Source: Propionibacterium cyclohexanicum (GTDB lineage Bacteria; Actinomycetota; Actinomycetes; Propionibacteriales; Propionibacteriaceae). Taken from it: a stretch of 64,000 bases of DNA. The stretch is from the NCBI RefSeq assembly GCF_900111365.1, contig NZ_FOGZ01000002.1, positions 149,199-213,198 on the forward strand, written 5' to 3'. The stretch's first letter is position 1, and every line of letters starts with the position of its first letter. Positions 9,024 through 18,362 of the stretch are shown here, piece by piece. The notes beneath the pieces were generated by a model. It saw nothing but the letters and a program-made list of their open reading frames with translations. It did not search any database and was not told the DNA's origin. A program made the translations under genes and the position numbers.

Positions 9024-9644
9024 TCAGGTGAACAGTGCCGTCGATCCCCCACCGACCCGCAGCACCACCGGCTCCTCGCCAGTCAGGTCCACAACGGTGG
9101 TGGGCTCGGACCCCACATCCCCGGAGTCGAGGACCGCGTCGAGCTCGTTGTCGAGCGTCTCCTTGATCTGCCAGCCGTCGTCGAGCGGTTCAGTGTGCCC
9201 AGGCAGGATCAGGGTGGAGGAGACGAGGGGCTCACCCAGCGCCGCGAGCAGAGCCAGGGCCGTGACATGGTGGGGCACCCGCACACCCACCGTCCTCGTG
9301 CTGGGATGCTGCATGGCGCGTGGTACCTCGCGAGTCGCTCGGAGGATGAACGTGAACGGCCCGGGCGTGGACGCCTTCACGGCGCGGAACTCCCGATTGT
9401 CCATGTCGACATAGGTGCCCAGCTGGGCGAACTCGCTGACCACGACAGTGAGGTGATGCCGTTCGTCAAGCCCTCGAACACGCCGAATGCGATCCATGCC
9501 GTTCTTGTTTCCGAACAGGGTCCCCAGAGCGAATCCGGAGTCAGTGGGGTAGGCAATGAGTCCGCCATCGCGCAGTGTTGTGACGACCTGGCTGAGCGAG
9601 CGGGCCTGGGGATTGACCGGATGGACCGGGTAGTAGCGAGCCAT
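9024..9644 (-). CDS. YciO/YrdC-like protein (Sua5-YrdC-YciO superfamily)
   Basis: The 206-residue product is collinear with E. coli YciO. Shared segments are HPVNPQ near the start, GGLIAYPTDSGFALG, TPGPFTFIL, RTVGVRVP, LGEPLVSSTL and PTTVVDLT. The superfamily binds double-stranded RNA and ATP. The TsaC/YrdC members make threonylcarbamoyl-AMP for tRNA t6A, while the YciO branch has a less certain role. The ATG at 9644 (MARYYPV) is preferred over an in-frame TTG at 9650. It follows the TadE/G-like gene by 25 bp on the same strand. Confidence 0.85.
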   Translation of the reverse strand: MARYYPVHPVNPQARSLSQVVTTLRDGGLIAYPTDSGFALGTLFGNKNGMDRIRRVRGLDERHHLTVVVSEFAQLGTYVDMDNREFRAVKASTPGPFTFILRATREVPRAMQHPSTRTVGVRVPHHVTALALLAALGEPLVSSTLILPGHTEPLDDGWQIKETLDNELDAVLDSGDVGSEPTTVVDLTGEEPVVLRVGGGSTALFT

Positions 9645-9669
9645 GCACAAACACTAGTGAGCTGGGCGG

Positions 9670-10080
9670 CTATGAGGCACGTAGATCAGAGGTCATCCGG
9701 GAGCGCACCGTGAAATGGTCGATGCCCACCAGGGAGAGGAATTGCGTGCCGACGCTGGTGGACACACTGACGCTGAGCCGCCCCTCGGCATCCACCGTGG
9801 CGTCCGAAGTCATGGCAGGAAAACCTGACAGTGACGCGCGTGCGGCCGCGATGGCCAGCGCGGCATCGGGGCGCCCGGCCAGTCTGCTGTGCGCATAGCT
9901 GTCGCTGCCGGCCCGGGCAGCCTGGCTCGCCGCCAGGGTCACCTCTCGCTGCGCGCTGAGTCTGGCCGAACCGTCCACTGCCAGGCCGCAGCTGAGCGCG
10001 AAGGCAGGCAGGCACGCCGCGACGAGCACGCTCACGCTCGCGCCGCGCTGATCATGGGCTTCACGACCAGTAGAGATCAT
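9670..10080 (-). CDS. TadE/G-like membrane-anchored pseudopilin-type protein
   Basis: The 136-residue product has one N-terminal hydrophobic segment (SVSVLVAACLPAFALSCGLAVD) right after an RGA motif. An Ala-rich helix with AQREVTLAASQAARAG follows, the architecture of TadE/TadG-like proteins of Flp pilus or related secretion loci. No other tad genes lie in the window, so it is an isolated member or the end of a locus elsewhere. The ATG at 10080 is supported by GGGGAGA six bases upstream. It is probably cotranscribed with the YciO-like gene. Confidence 0.6.
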   Translation of the reverse strand: MISTGREAHDQRGASVSVLVAACLPAFALSCGLAVDGSARLSAQREVTLAASQAARAGSDSYAHSRLAGRPDAALAIAAARASLSGFPAMTSDATVDAEGRLSVSVSTSVGTQFLSLVGIDHFTVRSRMTSDLRAS

Positions 10081-10208
10081 CGTCGGTCTCCCCAGGTTCT
10101 CCTCGGGCAAAGCTTGTCTTCGGGCAAAGCTGTCATCGGGCCGAGGTGGCCTCGCGATGGCTTCAGTGTCCCATGAATACCTCGAGCAGCTGGCCTGTCC
10201 ACAGGATC

Positions 10209-10235
10209 GCGCACGGCGACGGCGCTGCCGTGCGC
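10209..10235. repeat. Inverted repeat upstream of the PPi-phosphofructokinase gene
   Basis: GCGCACGGC (10209-10217) and GCCGTGCGC (10227-10235) form a perfect 9-bp stem with a 9-nt loop, about 80 bp before the pfp start. A TAGGCT element (10251-10256) just downstream resembles an actinobacterial -10 box. The hairpin could be an operator or the terminator of an upstream transcript; neither is proven. Confidence 0.35.
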
Positions 10236-10315
10236 GCCGGTGGGTTGTCCTAGGCTGAGCCTGTCGGCCCTGGCGTCACCAGGTCGATTCCTCCACTACG
10301 AAAGGCACTTACTTC

Positions 10316-11527
10316 ATGGTCAAGAAGGTCGCTCTGCTGACCGCTGGTGGCTTCGCCCCCTGCCTGTCCTCGGCCGTCGCCGGGCTCGTCAAGCGCTACA
10401 CCGAGGTCTCTCCAGAAACCACGATCATCGCGTATCGCTATGGGTACGAGGGCCTGCTCAAGGGTGATTCGTTCGAGTTCTCCCGGGAAGTGCGCGACCA
10501 CTACGATCGTCTTTTCGCCTTCGGCGGCTCCCCCATCGGAAACTCTCGCGTCAAGCTCACCAATGTCGCCGACCTCGTGAAGCGCGGCCTGGTTCCCGAC
10601 GGCACCGATCCGCTCAAGGTCGCTGCCGACCAGCTCGTCGCCGATGGTGTCGACGTCCTCCACACGATCGGTGGCGATGACACGAATACCACCGCCGCCG
10701 ATCTCGCCGCCTATCTGGCCGACCACGACTACCCGCTCACGGTGGTGGGCCTGCCCAAGACGATCGACAACGACATCGTGCCGATCCGTCAGTCGCTGGG
10801 CGCCTGGAGCGCGGCAGACCAGGCCGCCCGCTTCGCCACCAACATCATCGCGGAGCACAACTCCGCGCCGCGCGAACTCATCATTCACGAGATCATGGGC
10901 CGTAACTGCGGCTACCTCGCCGCCGAAACCGCCCGACGCTACCGCGCCTGGCTCGACGAGCAGGAGTGGCTCCCCGAAGCGGGTCTCGACCGCCGCGCCT
11001 GGGATATCCACGCCCTGTACCTGCCCGAGGCGAAGATCGACCTGGATGCCGAAGCGAAGCGGCTGCGGTCGGTGATGGACGAGGTCGGCAATGTGAATCT
11101 GTTCATCTCCGAGGGCGCGGGGGTGCCCGACATCATCGCCAAGCTCGAGGCCGAGGGGCAGGACGTGCCCAAGGATGCCTTCGGCCATGTGCAGCTCAAC
11201 CAGATCAATCCCGGCGAGTGGTTTGCCAAGCAGTTCGCCGAGAAGATCGGAGCGGGCAAGACGATGGTGCAGAAGTCCGGCTACTTCTCCCGCTCGGCCA
11301 AGTCGAACCAGGAGGATCTCGACCTCATCGCACAGACCTGCGTTCTGGCGGTGGACGCCGCGCTGGGCGGCCATGCCGGTGTGGTGGGGCAGGACGAGGA
11401 GGCTGGCGACAGGTTGTCCGTCATCGACTTCAAGCGGATCGCCGGGCACAAGCCCTTCGACATCACCCTGCCCTGGTTCAACGAGTTGCTGAGCCAGATC
11501 GGCCAGCCCGCGCCCGTCGCGGCATGA
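10316..11527 (+). CDS. pfp: Pyrophosphate--fructose-6-phosphate 1-phosphotransferase
   Basis: Reversible phosphorylation of fructose 6-phosphate using PPi rather than ATP, in the cytosol. The 403-residue sequence starts MVKKVALLTAGGFAPCLSSA, the propionibacterial PPi-PFK pattern. The GGDDTNT motif occupies the position where ATP enzymes have GGDGS, and the aspartate there is associated with PPi use. The catalytic PKTIDNDI segment and MGRNCGYL follow. A GAAAGG ribosome site lies about 11 bases before the ATG. In propionibacteria this enzyme carries glycolytic and gluconeogenic flux and links to PPi-based metabolism such as transcarboxylase/PPDK. The gene appears to be monocistronic. Confidence 0.95.
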   Translation: MVKKVALLTAGGFAPCLSSAVAGLVKRYTEVSPETTIIAYRYGYEGLLKGDSFEFSREVRDHYDRLFAFGGSPIGNSRVKLTNVADLVKRGLVPDGTDPLKVAADQLVADGVDVLHTIGGDDTNTTAADLAAYLADHDYPLTVVGLPKTIDNDIVPIRQSLGAWSAADQAARFATNIIAEHNSAPRELIIHEIMGRNCGYLAAETARRYRAWLDEQEWLPEAGLDRRAWDIHALYLPEAKIDLDAEAKRLRSVMDEVGNVNLFISEGAGVPDIIAKLEAEGQDVPKDAFGHVQLNQINPGEWFAKQFAEKIGAGKTMVQKSGYFSRSAKSNQEDLDLIAQTCVLAVDAALGGHAGVVGQDEEAGDRLSVIDFKRIAGHKPFDITLPWFNELLSQIGQPAPVAA

Positions 11528-11567
11528 GCGTGAGGGCCTGAGGGCCTGTCCCGGCCCTGTCTTCCCG

Positions 11568-11623
11568 CCCGGGATGGGCATCGAGTTGGCGGCGCTGCTC
11601 CGCACGCCGACGCCCATCCCGGG
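11568..11623. terminator. Long inverted repeat after pfp
   Basis: CCCGGGATGGGC (11568-11579) and GCCCATCCCGGG (11612-11623) are perfect 12-bp inverted arms around a 32-nt interior that can partly fold further. Lying 40 bp after the pfp stop, it is the likely terminator. There is no T-tract. Confidence 0.5.
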
Positions 11624-11727
11624 GCCAGGCCGGCGCCGGGCTCGCCCGCGACAAGAGGCCTGTGTGAGCAGCCATCAGATGGGTAGCGGCTCTGGCCAAT
11701 CGGCGTCGTTGACTGCACAATACTCAT

Positions 11728-11946
11728 GTGGATCTTGGAACAAGTGACATCACCGACGAGATGATCGTCGACGAGGTGGTCGCCCGCCTGACTCCCAAGC
11801 TGCACGATGTGCAGCCGGATTCCCTGAAGACCGCCGTGAACACAGCATTCGATCAGTTCGCTGAGGCACCCGTGCGGACCTTCCTGCCAATCCTCGTGGA
11901 GCGGCGGGTCACGGCCGCGCTCAAGCCCGCTAAGTCGAGGGTCTGA
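11728..11946 (+). CDS. Small protein of the three-helix bundle dimerization type
   Basis: A 72-residue acidic/basic helical protein beginning at GTG (VDLGTSDITDEMIVDEVVARL). The pattern VVARLxPKL, then a Val/Ala helix (SLKTAVNTAFDQFAEAPVR) and TFLPILVERRVTAAL, matches small actinobacterial proteins described as three-helix bundle dimerization domains. Their role is unknown. It stands alone between two long hairpins (11568-11623 and 11959-11989), suggesting its own short transcript. Confidence 0.65.
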   Translation: MDLGTSDITDEMIVDEVVARLTPKLHDVQPDSLKTAVNTAFDQFAEAPVRTFLPILVERRVTAALKPAKSRV

Positions 11947-11958
11947 TTCCCTCGATTC

Positions 11959-11989
11959 GCTGGTGCCCGCCACGGTGGCGGGCACCAGC
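11959..11989 (+). terminator. 15-bp perfect hairpin after the small helical protein gene
   Basis: GCTGGTGCCCGCCAC (11959-11973), one G, then GTGGCGGGCACCAGC (11975-11989). The arms are fully complementary, 12 bp past the stop codon, without a T-tract. The strength of the stem makes a terminator the simplest reading. Confidence 0.6.
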
Positions 11990-12222
11990 GTCATCTGTGA
12001 GATTGTCTGCCCACCGCGGAATCGAACGCCTCAAGCCTGGCACACCGCGAACTCAACCCCGTGGCCTCGATTGTCGACGGTGGATTCGGCCATGAACGCG
12101 ATACAGGGATGGATCCTCCCGATGCCCATGCGGCATGCCCACTGCGCGGACCGCGCACTGCCAAGCCGGCGTCGTCAAGACGGCGCCGCTGAGGGGCGTT
12201 CTTCATGAGAGCCATTGCTGCA

Positions 12223-12298
12223 TGGCTCCCCGGACTGGACTCGAACCAGTAACCCTCTGATTAACAGTCAGATGCTCTGCCAATTGAGCTACCAGGGA
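12223..12298 (-). tRNA. tRNA-Asn (GTT anticodon), CCA encoded
   Basis: On the minus strand the 76 bases fold as a standard tRNA. The acceptor stem is TCCCTGG paired with CCGGGGA (one G-U), followed by discriminator G and an encoded CCA. The D-arm is AGCTCAATTGGCAGAGC. The anticodon stem-loop TCTGACTGTTAATCAGA carries GTT, and the T-arm is ACTGGTTCGAGTCCAGT. The region 11990-12222 downstream on the other side shows no gene. Confidence 0.97.
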
Positions 12299-12390
12299 TC
12301 GGCTGTCACCGAAGTGCCAGCGCGGGAGGAAACGTTACCAGTTCCGATGCCGCAAGGGAAATCGGCAGTGTCCCTGGAGTGGCCAGGCTC

Positions 12391-12903
12391 TCAGGGCTCG
12401 TACTCGCGGCGCAGGTGCTCGGTTTCTGCGATCGCGACCTGCTGCACCCGGGGATCCGACAGATCGGTGCTGCCCAGCGGCTGCACCATCCAGCGGAGCT
12501 CACCGCCCCCGGTGGGGTTGCGACGCCCGGACACGATGATCTCACCTCGTCCGCCAAGCACCGGGACCCGTTCCTGCACGAGGATCGATGCCTGGACGCG
12601 CTCCATGAAAACCCCCGGCAGCTCGCCGGAGTTCTCCAGCTGGATCGTCCGGCCAGAACCGTCGATCAGCATCCATCGAAGAGTCGCGTCGTCCTCGCGC
12701 CAGGCACCGCTCAGGATGTCATCCCAGGCGATGACCCGCCAGGTTCCGCGCTCGGCGACCGCCAGATGCCCTCTGGTAGCCACCGCCAAGAGCTCCTGGC
12801 CCCTGCCCCAGGCCAAGGCGGCAGCCCGGTGTCCAAGTGCGGCCTGCAAACCCCTCAACTCCTCGCGGCTGGGTCGACCCGAGGGCCTGCGCATGGCAAT
12901 CAT
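12391..12903 (-). CDS. Conserved actinobacterial protein of unknown function
   Basis: I do not recognise this 170-residue protein by name. It begins MIAMRRPSGRPSREEL, then has a mixed alpha/beta body with regularly spaced Trp (ALAWGRG, TWRVIAWDDI, LRWMLIDG, LRWMVQPL). The layout suggests a beta-rich, possibly PH-like fold (inference). It has no signal peptide and no membrane helix. The ATG at 12903 is preceded by GGGAAG nine bases away. Codon use is like its neighbours. It sits between tRNA-Asn and a sigma-70-like gene on the same strand. Confidence 0.65.
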   Translation of the reverse strand: MIAMRRPSGRPSREELRGLQAALGHRAAALAWGRGQELLAVATRGHLAVAERGTWRVIAWDDILSGAWREDDATLRWMLIDGSGRTIQLENSGELPGVFMERVQASILVQERVPVLGGRGEIIVSGRRNPTGGGELRWMVQPLGSTDLSDPRVQQVAIAETEHLRREYEP

Positions 12904-12970
12904 GGCTCCATTCTTCCCGGTGGTCCCGGTCATGCCACATCACCGCCGCCTGGTACCCAGCCGAGACTGC

Positions 12971-13783
12971 TCAGGCTGCGAACACCTGGGCCAGCGCACG
13001 CCCGCGGCGCAGCGCGCGCGACTTGAGCCGATAGACCCCCGAGGGGCTGATGCCGAGCGCCCGGGCCACCTGCGTCACCGACATCGCCTCACCGCCGCCC
13101 AGCCCGAAGCTCAGTACGAGCACCCGCCTTTCCTCGGCTGGCATCCGGCCGAGCCAGCTGAGGTCCGGTCCGTCGCTGGTCTCGTCGGCCCGGCGATCGC
13201 CCAGCTCCTGTACTTCGACGTCCGCCCGGATCGGCGAGGCCGCCCGGCGCACCGAGGAGAGCGTGCGCCCCAGCAGCCCGGCCAGCGTCGCATCGTCGAC
13301 CTGCTGCCCCAGTCGGGCACTGTGCTCGGACCTGGTCCGCTCGATCTCAGCAGCAGCCCGGGCACGCGCGACCGTCTCCAGCCCGCAGCTTCTGGACGCC
13401 ACTGCCGCCTGGGCGATGTGCTGCGCCACGACATTCCAGGCAAGAGTGCTGAAGCGCCAGCCGAGGGCGTGGTCAAAGCGCGCAATGGCTTCGACCAGGC
13501 CCACCTGGCCATCGTGCATGAGTTCCTCGAGCTCGGCCGAGGAATGGCACCAGCGCCGGGCAATGACCGCCACCATGCCCTGATTTGCCCCGATGAACTC
13601 CGCCATGGCCCGCTGACCCTCCGCAACGATGGCGCGCAGTTCGTCGGTGCTGGCCCCGCAGGGGCGACGGCCGGTTCGCAGACATTCCTGGGCGAAGACA
13701 CCGGCTTCGATGATCTTTGCCAGCTCCCGTTCCGCCAACCCGTCCAATCGTCGGCGCGGTATCGGTTCCTCGGTTGTCGTCAT
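12971..13783 (-). CDS. Short sigma-70 family RNA polymerase sigma factor
   Basis: The 270-residue protein contains region 2 (LEELMHDGQVGLVEAIARFD, then WRFSTLAWNVVAQHI) and region 4 with its helix-turn-helix (MSVTQVARALGISPSGVYRLKSRALRR). The linker holds Arg-rich helices, and the canonical region 3 is not evident. Region 2.4 departs from the housekeeping pattern: FSTLAWNVVAQHI stands where primary sigmas have FSTYATWWIRQAI. It is therefore an alternative sigma factor rather than SigA. The gene lies downstream of dnaG on the same strand, recalling the dnaG-rpoD association of other phyla. The start is the ATG at 13783 (MTTTEEPIP). Confidence 0.85.
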   Translation of the reverse strand: MTTTEEPIPRRRLDGLAERELAKIIEAGVFAQECLRTGRRPCGASTDELRAIVAEGQRAMAEFIGANQGMVAVIARRWCHSSAELEELMHDGQVGLVEAIARFDHALGWRFSTLAWNVVAQHIAQAAVASRSCGLETVARARAAAEIERTRSEHSARLGQQVDDATLAGLLGRTLSSVRRAASPIRADVEVQELGDRRADETSDGPDLSWLGRMPAEERRVLVLSFGLGGGEAMSVTQVARALGISPSGVYRLKSRALRRGRALAQVFAA

Positions 13784-13939
13784 GGCGTCATGATTGCCCG
13801 CCCGCCGTGGGCACGGCACAGCTGTGGATGAGCCGGACCGGACAACACCATATGTGGTGGACGAGCTCTCTCCCGCGCCAAGAGGTTCCCGGGCTGCCCC
13901 GCGCAGGCCGCCGGCACCCAGGTCAGCCCGGCGAGTGGC

Positions 13940-15832
13940 TCACTCAGTGAGACCGAGGCTGTCCTGGAGCAATTGCTTGCGCCGCGTCTCCAATTCAATG
14001 AGCCGGCGGAACATCGTGTCGTAGCGCTCTTCGGCGTTCAGCGGGTTCGTGCGCTGCAGCCGCGACTTGAGATCGGCGATCTGTCGCATGGTGGTGAGCA
14101 GACGCAGCCGCGCAGCGTAGGCCGAGGCATAGCGTTCGTCGGGCTCGCGCAGGATCTGTTCCACGAGCAGTGCGATCTCCAGCTGGCGGGCGATCGGGTC
14201 AGGCGTGGCCTGCGCCACCGCCTCGGCCCAGTCGTGGGCGCTGTAGGGCGTGGCGAGGATTGCCTCGAAGACGGCCCGATAGGCGGGGTGCGTGAAGTCC
14301 TCGGGCTGCACACCGTCCCATTGGGTGTCGAAGAGCGTCGGGTACTGCAGCATCACCTTCACGGTGCCACGCTCCACGTCGAGATTGCGGTCACCGGGAT
14401 CGGGCCAGGGCAGCTGGCTGTTCGGGGCGGGCGTGACCTCACTGACCTGGAGCTCGCCAGGTGGCGGCTCGGCCTCCACTCGGCGACTTGGCGGCTGGCG
14501 CGCACCTCGCGACTGCCGCGGCGCGCTGCTGAGCACTCGTCGTACCTCGTCCACATCCATCCCGACGAGCTGAGCGAGATCGCGCACGTACTGATCCACC
14601 AGGGAACGGTCTCGCACGGCCGCCAGCATGGACGCGGCGGCGCGTACCGCCGACACCCGCCCGTCGGCCCGGTCCAGATCGAAGCCCTCGATCGTGTGGG
14701 CCATGACGAAGCGGTAGAGCGGCTCGCGACGAGCCACGAGTTCACGGACGGCGGCATCGCCCTTGGCCATCCGCAGATCGCAGGGATCCATGCCGCTTGG
14801 TTCGATCGCCACATAGGTCTGTGTAGTGAACGCTCGGTCCAGCCGCGAGACCTTGAGCGCGGCAGCCTGCCCGGCCCGGTCCCCGTCGAAGGTGAAGATG
14901 ATCTCGCCGCGGGTCGTGTCGCTGTTGCCCATGAGCCGCTGGAGGAGCCGCGCGTGGTCCTCGCCGAAGGCGGTGCCGCACACCGCTACTGCGGTGTCCA
15001 CCCCGGCCAGGTGGGCCGACATGACGTCGGTGTATCCCTCCATGACCACTGCCTGGAGCTTCTTGCCGATGTTCTGACGAGCCTGGTCGAGTCCGTAGAG
15101 CACGCGGGACTTCTTGTACAGCACGGTCTCGGGGGTGTTGATGTACTTGGCGGGCAGCCGGTCGTCTTCGTAGAGCCGCCGCGCACCGAACCCGAGGACA
15201 GAGTTCGCGGAATCCCTGATCGGCCAGATGACGCGTCCCTGGAAATAGTCCCACCCCCCGTGCTCGCGGATGAGCCCGGCACGCACGAGTTCGTCGTCAC
15301 GGAAACCGGCCTTGTTGAGGTGCCGGTGCAACGCCCGGCCATCCTTGGGGGCATAGCCGACACCGAACAGCTCGGCGGCTGCTCGGTCGAAACCGCGTTC
15401 GGTGAGCATCCGGCGCGCATCGATTGCCTCGGGGGTGAGCAGGGCCGATGCGAAGAACTCGGCGGCGGCGGTATTGGCGGCCATCAGCCGAACGCGCTGG
15501 CCCGGCGGCGGGGAGGGCTGACCGTCGTCCTCAATGCGCAGCTGGACGCCCACTTTGTCGGCCAGGGTCTGCACGGCCTCGGTGAAGCTCAAGTTGTCGA
15601 TCTTCTGCAGGAAGGTGATGACATCTCCGCCCACGCCGCATCCGAAGCAGTAGAACAGACCCCGCGAGGGGGTCACCTGGAAGCTGGGGGTCTTCTCGTC
15701 GTGGAAGGGGCACAGGCCCTTGAGCGAGCCACCCCCCGCGTTGCGCAGGGCGACATAGGACCCGACGATCTCGTCGATCCGGGCGCGTTCGCGGACCAGG
15801 GCGATGTCCTCGTCGTTGATCCGGCTCGCCAT
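13940..15832 (-). CDS. dnaG: DNA primase
   Basis: Synthesises RNA primers for replication; 630 residues. The N-terminal CHC2 zinc finger shows [11 protein letters not shown] and, after about 20 residues, CFGCGVGG. The TOPRIM catalytic core contains [13 protein letters not shown] and, later, FTFDGDRAG. The C-terminal third is the DnaB-interacting region. The ATG at 15832 ([17 protein letters not shown]) is the family start; the frame extends 63 bases further without similarity. Upstream lie dgt and dusB on the same strand, an arrangement common in actinobacteria. Confidence 0.96.
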   Translation of the reverse strand: MASRINDEDIALVRERARIDEIVGSYVALRNAGGGSLKGLCPFHDEKTPSFQVTPSRGLFYCFGCGVGGDVITFLQKIDNLSFTEAVQTLADKVGVQLRIEDDGQPSPPPGQRVRLMAANTAAAEFFASALLTPEAIDARRMLTERGFDRAAAELFGVGYAPKDGRALHRHLNKAGFRDDELVRAGLIREHGGWDYFQGRVIWPIRDSANSVLGFGARRLYEDDRLPAKYINTPETVLYKKSRVLYGLDQARQNIGKKLQAVVMEGYTDVMSAHLAGVDTAVAVCGTAFGEDHARLLQRLMGNSDTTRGEIIFTFDGDRAGQAAALKVSRLDRAFTTQTYVAIEPSGMDPCDLRMAKGDAAVRELVARREPLYRFVMAHTIEGFDLDRADGRVSAVRAAASMLAAVRDRSLVDQYVRDLAQLVGMDVDEVRRVLSSAPRQSRGARQPPSRRVEAEPPPGELQVSEVTPAPNSQLPWPDPGDRNLDVERGTVKVMLQYPTLFDTQWDGVQPEDFTHPAYRAVFEAILATPYSAHDWAEAVAQATPDPIARQLEIALLVEQILREPDERYASAYAARLRLLTTMRQIADLKSRLQRTNPLNAEERYDTMFRRLIELETRRKQLLQDSLGLTE

Positions 15833-15983
15833 GCCCGCAGTGTAGCCACCCGTGCGCAGGACCATGCGCGACTCCTGGGGTCGGATGGGCATCACCCATG
15901 CGGTGGCCGTGACGCTGGCTCGATGGTCACCGCCGGGCGAGCTGACGAAGGCCGGGTGGCCTGGAGGGGCAAGGCGGCCCGGC

Positions 15984-17135
15984 TCAGGCCCCGTGGCCGA
16001 TGCCGCACGGCAGTCGAGCCGGATCCCAGCCGAGCAGCCGTTCGGCGCACTCGAAGGCGAAGCGATCGGTCATGCCGGCCACATAGGTGACCACGCTGCG
16101 CATCAGGTCCTCGTCGCCGCGATGGTCGGCCGGCAGCTTCTCGGGATGGCCGACGTAGTAGGAGACGAGCTGGCGAAGCATCTCGATCATGGTGTGCGCC
16201 TGGTCAAGCGATTCGGGGCGGGTGTAGATGCGCTCGTAGTTGAAGCGGCGCAGTGCCGCGAGCGCTTCGGCGGTGGGCTGATCCATGCCGACGATCCCGG
16301 TGGCGCTTGTAGTGGCGATGACGGCCCGGATGAGCGTGCCGGTTTGGTTGCGCAGGGCCACACCGAGCGGACCGGTGATCGTGGACGGAACATCGGTCTC
16401 GGTGATGATGCGAGCCCTGATGGCGTCCTCGAGGTCGTGGGCGCAATAGGCGATCCGGTCGGCCCAGCTGACGATCTCCCCCTCGACCGTGCTCGGCGCC
16501 GGGCTGGACCAGGAGTGGTGCGCGATGCCGTCCAGGGTCTGGACGCACAGGTTGAGATCGGCCAGGGCCACCTGCGCGCCCCATGGGCCGTGGTCGAAGC
16601 CCTCGGGCAGGAATGCGTCGAAGGCCTCCTCGGAAGCATGCCCACCGGGCCCGTGCCCGCAGTCGTGGCCCAGGGCGATGGCCTCGGTCAGGCTGACACT
16701 GGCACCCACCCCTCTGGCGATCGAGGTGGCCACCTGGGCGACCTCGAGAGCGTGGGTGAGCCTGGTGCGCTGGTGATCGGTGGGAAAGACCACCACCTGG
16801 GTCTTCCCGGCGAGCCGCCGGAATGCGGTGGAATGGATGATCCGGTCACGGTCCCTCTCGAAGCAGGTGCGCTCGGGATCGGGCAGCTCAGCCCGGGCCC
16901 GTTCGCCGGCCCCGCGAGCCCTCGTGGCTCCGCCTCGCAGCAGTTGCGCCTCGGCTGCCTCGCGTGCCTCTCGGCTCACGGGCTCGGCGATGTCGAGACG
17001 TACCATGCTGTCAGCGTGCGGCCGGACCACGCCGGTGCCCTCGGACTCGATGCGGTGCCCGCTCATGGTGGACGCCCAGGCGCGGGTGCGCGACGTGAGC
17101 CCGCGCGCTGACAATTCCTGGGATTGCTCAGTCAC
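15984..17135 (-). CDS. dgt: Deoxyguanosinetriphosphate triphosphohydrolase-like protein
   Basis: HD-domain dNTP triphosphohydrolase of 383 residues that releases triphosphate from dNTPs. Visible motifs are RDRDRIIHSTAFRRLAGKTQV, THALEVAQ (first His) and GHDCGHGPGGHASE (the HD pair), with WADRIAYCAHDLEDA further on. The GTG start (VTEQSQEL) gives a roughly 45-residue N-terminal extension over the conserved core, so a later ATG (17066) is possible. The gene belongs to the dusB-dgt-dnaG group on the minus strand. Confidence 0.92.
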   Translation of the reverse strand: MTEQSQELSARGLTSRTRAWASTMSGHRIESEGTGVVRPHADSMVRLDIAEPVSREAREAAEAQLLRGGATRARGAGERARAELPDPERTCFERDRDRIIHSTAFRRLAGKTQVVVFPTDHQRTRLTHALEVAQVATSIARGVGASVSLTEAIALGHDCGHGPGGHASEEAFDAFLPEGFDHGPWGAQVALADLNLCVQTLDGIAHHSWSSPAPSTVEGEIVSWADRIAYCAHDLEDAIRARIITETDVPSTITGPLGVALRNQTGTLIRAVIATTSATGIVGMDQPTAEALAALRRFNYERIYTRPESLDQAHTMIEMLRQLVSYYVGHPEKLPADHRGDEDLMRSVVTYVAGMTDRFAFECAERLLGWDPARLPCGIGHGA

Positions 17136-17189
17136 CTGGCCAGTATCTCGCGCGGCACCGACAAATCCTCTGTGCGCCGGGCAGCGGAC

Positions 17190-18353
17190 TCACCCGCCCG
17201 ACACGGCCACTTCGGCGTCGGCGAGATCGAGCTGGAGACCGCAGCGGTCGTCCAGCCAGCCGTAGGGCATGACCACCTTGTGACGTGGCGAACCCTGACG
17301 GCCCCGTGGCCTGCCGAGTTCGCGTTCCGGATAGGGGCACTCGGCGCCGGCCTTGTCGACCACGGTGGCGAGCAGCGCATCCAGGCTCTCGAAGCTGTCG
17401 ACGAGGCCAAGCCCGTGACGTAGCTCACCGCCCACCGGAAAGCCCTTGAAATACCAGCTCATGTGCTTTCGAAGGTCGGTGAGGCCGTGCTTCTCACCCA
17501 TCTGGAGTGCGAGCAGCTCACCATGACGTCGCACCGTGGCAGCCACCTCGCCCAGATTCGGCACAGTGCGCACCGGCTGCCCATGCAGGGCAGCCGCCAG
17601 ATCCCGGAACAGCCACGGCCTGCCCAGACAGCCTCTGCCCACCTCGACGCCGGCACAACCGGTGCGAGAGATCATGGCCAGCGCATCGGCAGGTTCCCAG
17701 ATATCACCATTGCCGAGCACGGGAACGTCAACCTCCTCGACCAGCCGAGCAATGGCGTCCCAGTGCGCATGTCCCGAATAGGCCTGCTCAACCGTGCGGG
17801 CATGCAGGCAGATTGCCGCAGCTCCGGCCTGTTCGGCGATTCGGCCGGCGTCCAGATAGGTCTCGTGATCCTCGTCGAGCCCGATCCGCAACTTCACCGT
17901 CACCGGCACGCGATGCCGGTCGGCAGCCCGTACGGCGGAATCGACGATGGCGCCGAACAGGTCGAGTTTCCACGGCAGCACTCCTCCGCCACCCTTGCGG
18001 GTGACCTTGGGCACCGGGCAACCGAAGTTGAGGTCCACATGGTCGGCCCGATATCTGGTGCACAGCATGTCCACCGCCCGGGCAAGCACCTGCGGGTCGG
18101 TTCCGTAGGTCTGAACGCTGCGGATCGTCTCGGAATCGAAGAAGGTGAGCATCGCGTCGGTCTTGCGGTCACCCGCAACGAGGCCGCGGCTGGTGATCAT
18201 CTCGCATACGTACAGACCGGCTCCCTGCTCGCGGCACAGCGTGCGAAATGCGGCATTCGTCACGCCGGCCATCGGCGCGAGCACGACTGGCGTCTCGACG
18301 ACGACCTGCCCGCCCGAGGGTGAGGTGAGCACGAGGGGCTTGATCTGGTCCAC
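17190..18353 (-). CDS. dusB: tRNA-dihydrouridine synthase
   Basis: FMN- and NADPH-dependent reduction of uridines in the tRNA D-loop; 387 residues. The TIM-barrel FMN domain begins with VLAPMAGVTNAAFRTLC. The catalytic cysteine lies in DLNFGCPVPKV, followed by KGGGGVLP. The FMN-phosphate site is VLGNGDI with VEVGRGCLGRPW. The C-terminal helical tRNA-binding region includes LRKHMSWYFKGFP. The start is GTG at 18353, 9 bp after the nrtR stop codon, so the two genes are likely cotranscribed. Confidence 0.94.
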   Translation of the reverse strand: MDQIKPLVLTSPSGGQVVVETPVVLAPMAGVTNAAFRTLCREQGAGLYVCEMITSRGLVAGDRKTDAMLTFFDSETIRSVQTYGTDPQVLARAVDMLCTRYRADHVDLNFGCPVPKVTRKGGGGVLPWKLDLFGAIVDSAVRAADRHRVPVTVKLRIGLDEDHETYLDAGRIAEQAGAAAICLHARTVEQAYSGHAHWDAIARLVEEVDVPVLGNGDIWEPADALAMISRTGCAGVEVGRGCLGRPWLFRDLAAALHGQPVRTVPNLGEVAATVRRHGELLALQMGEKHGLTDLRKHMSWYFKGFPVGGELRHGLGLVDSFESLDALLATVVDKAGAECPYPERELGRPRGRQGSPRHKVVMPYGWLDDRCGLQLDLADAEVAVSGG

Positions 18354-18362
18354 CGCGCAATT

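Noticed and set aside
12215..13831. A 538-codon plus-strand frame over the tRNA, unknown gene and sigma factor
   Set aside because: It crosses the tRNA-Asn gene in antisense and has no recognisable domains.
13973..16090. A 705-codon plus-strand frame opposite dnaG
   Set aside because: It mirrors the codon periodicity of dnaG, and the translation has no family features.
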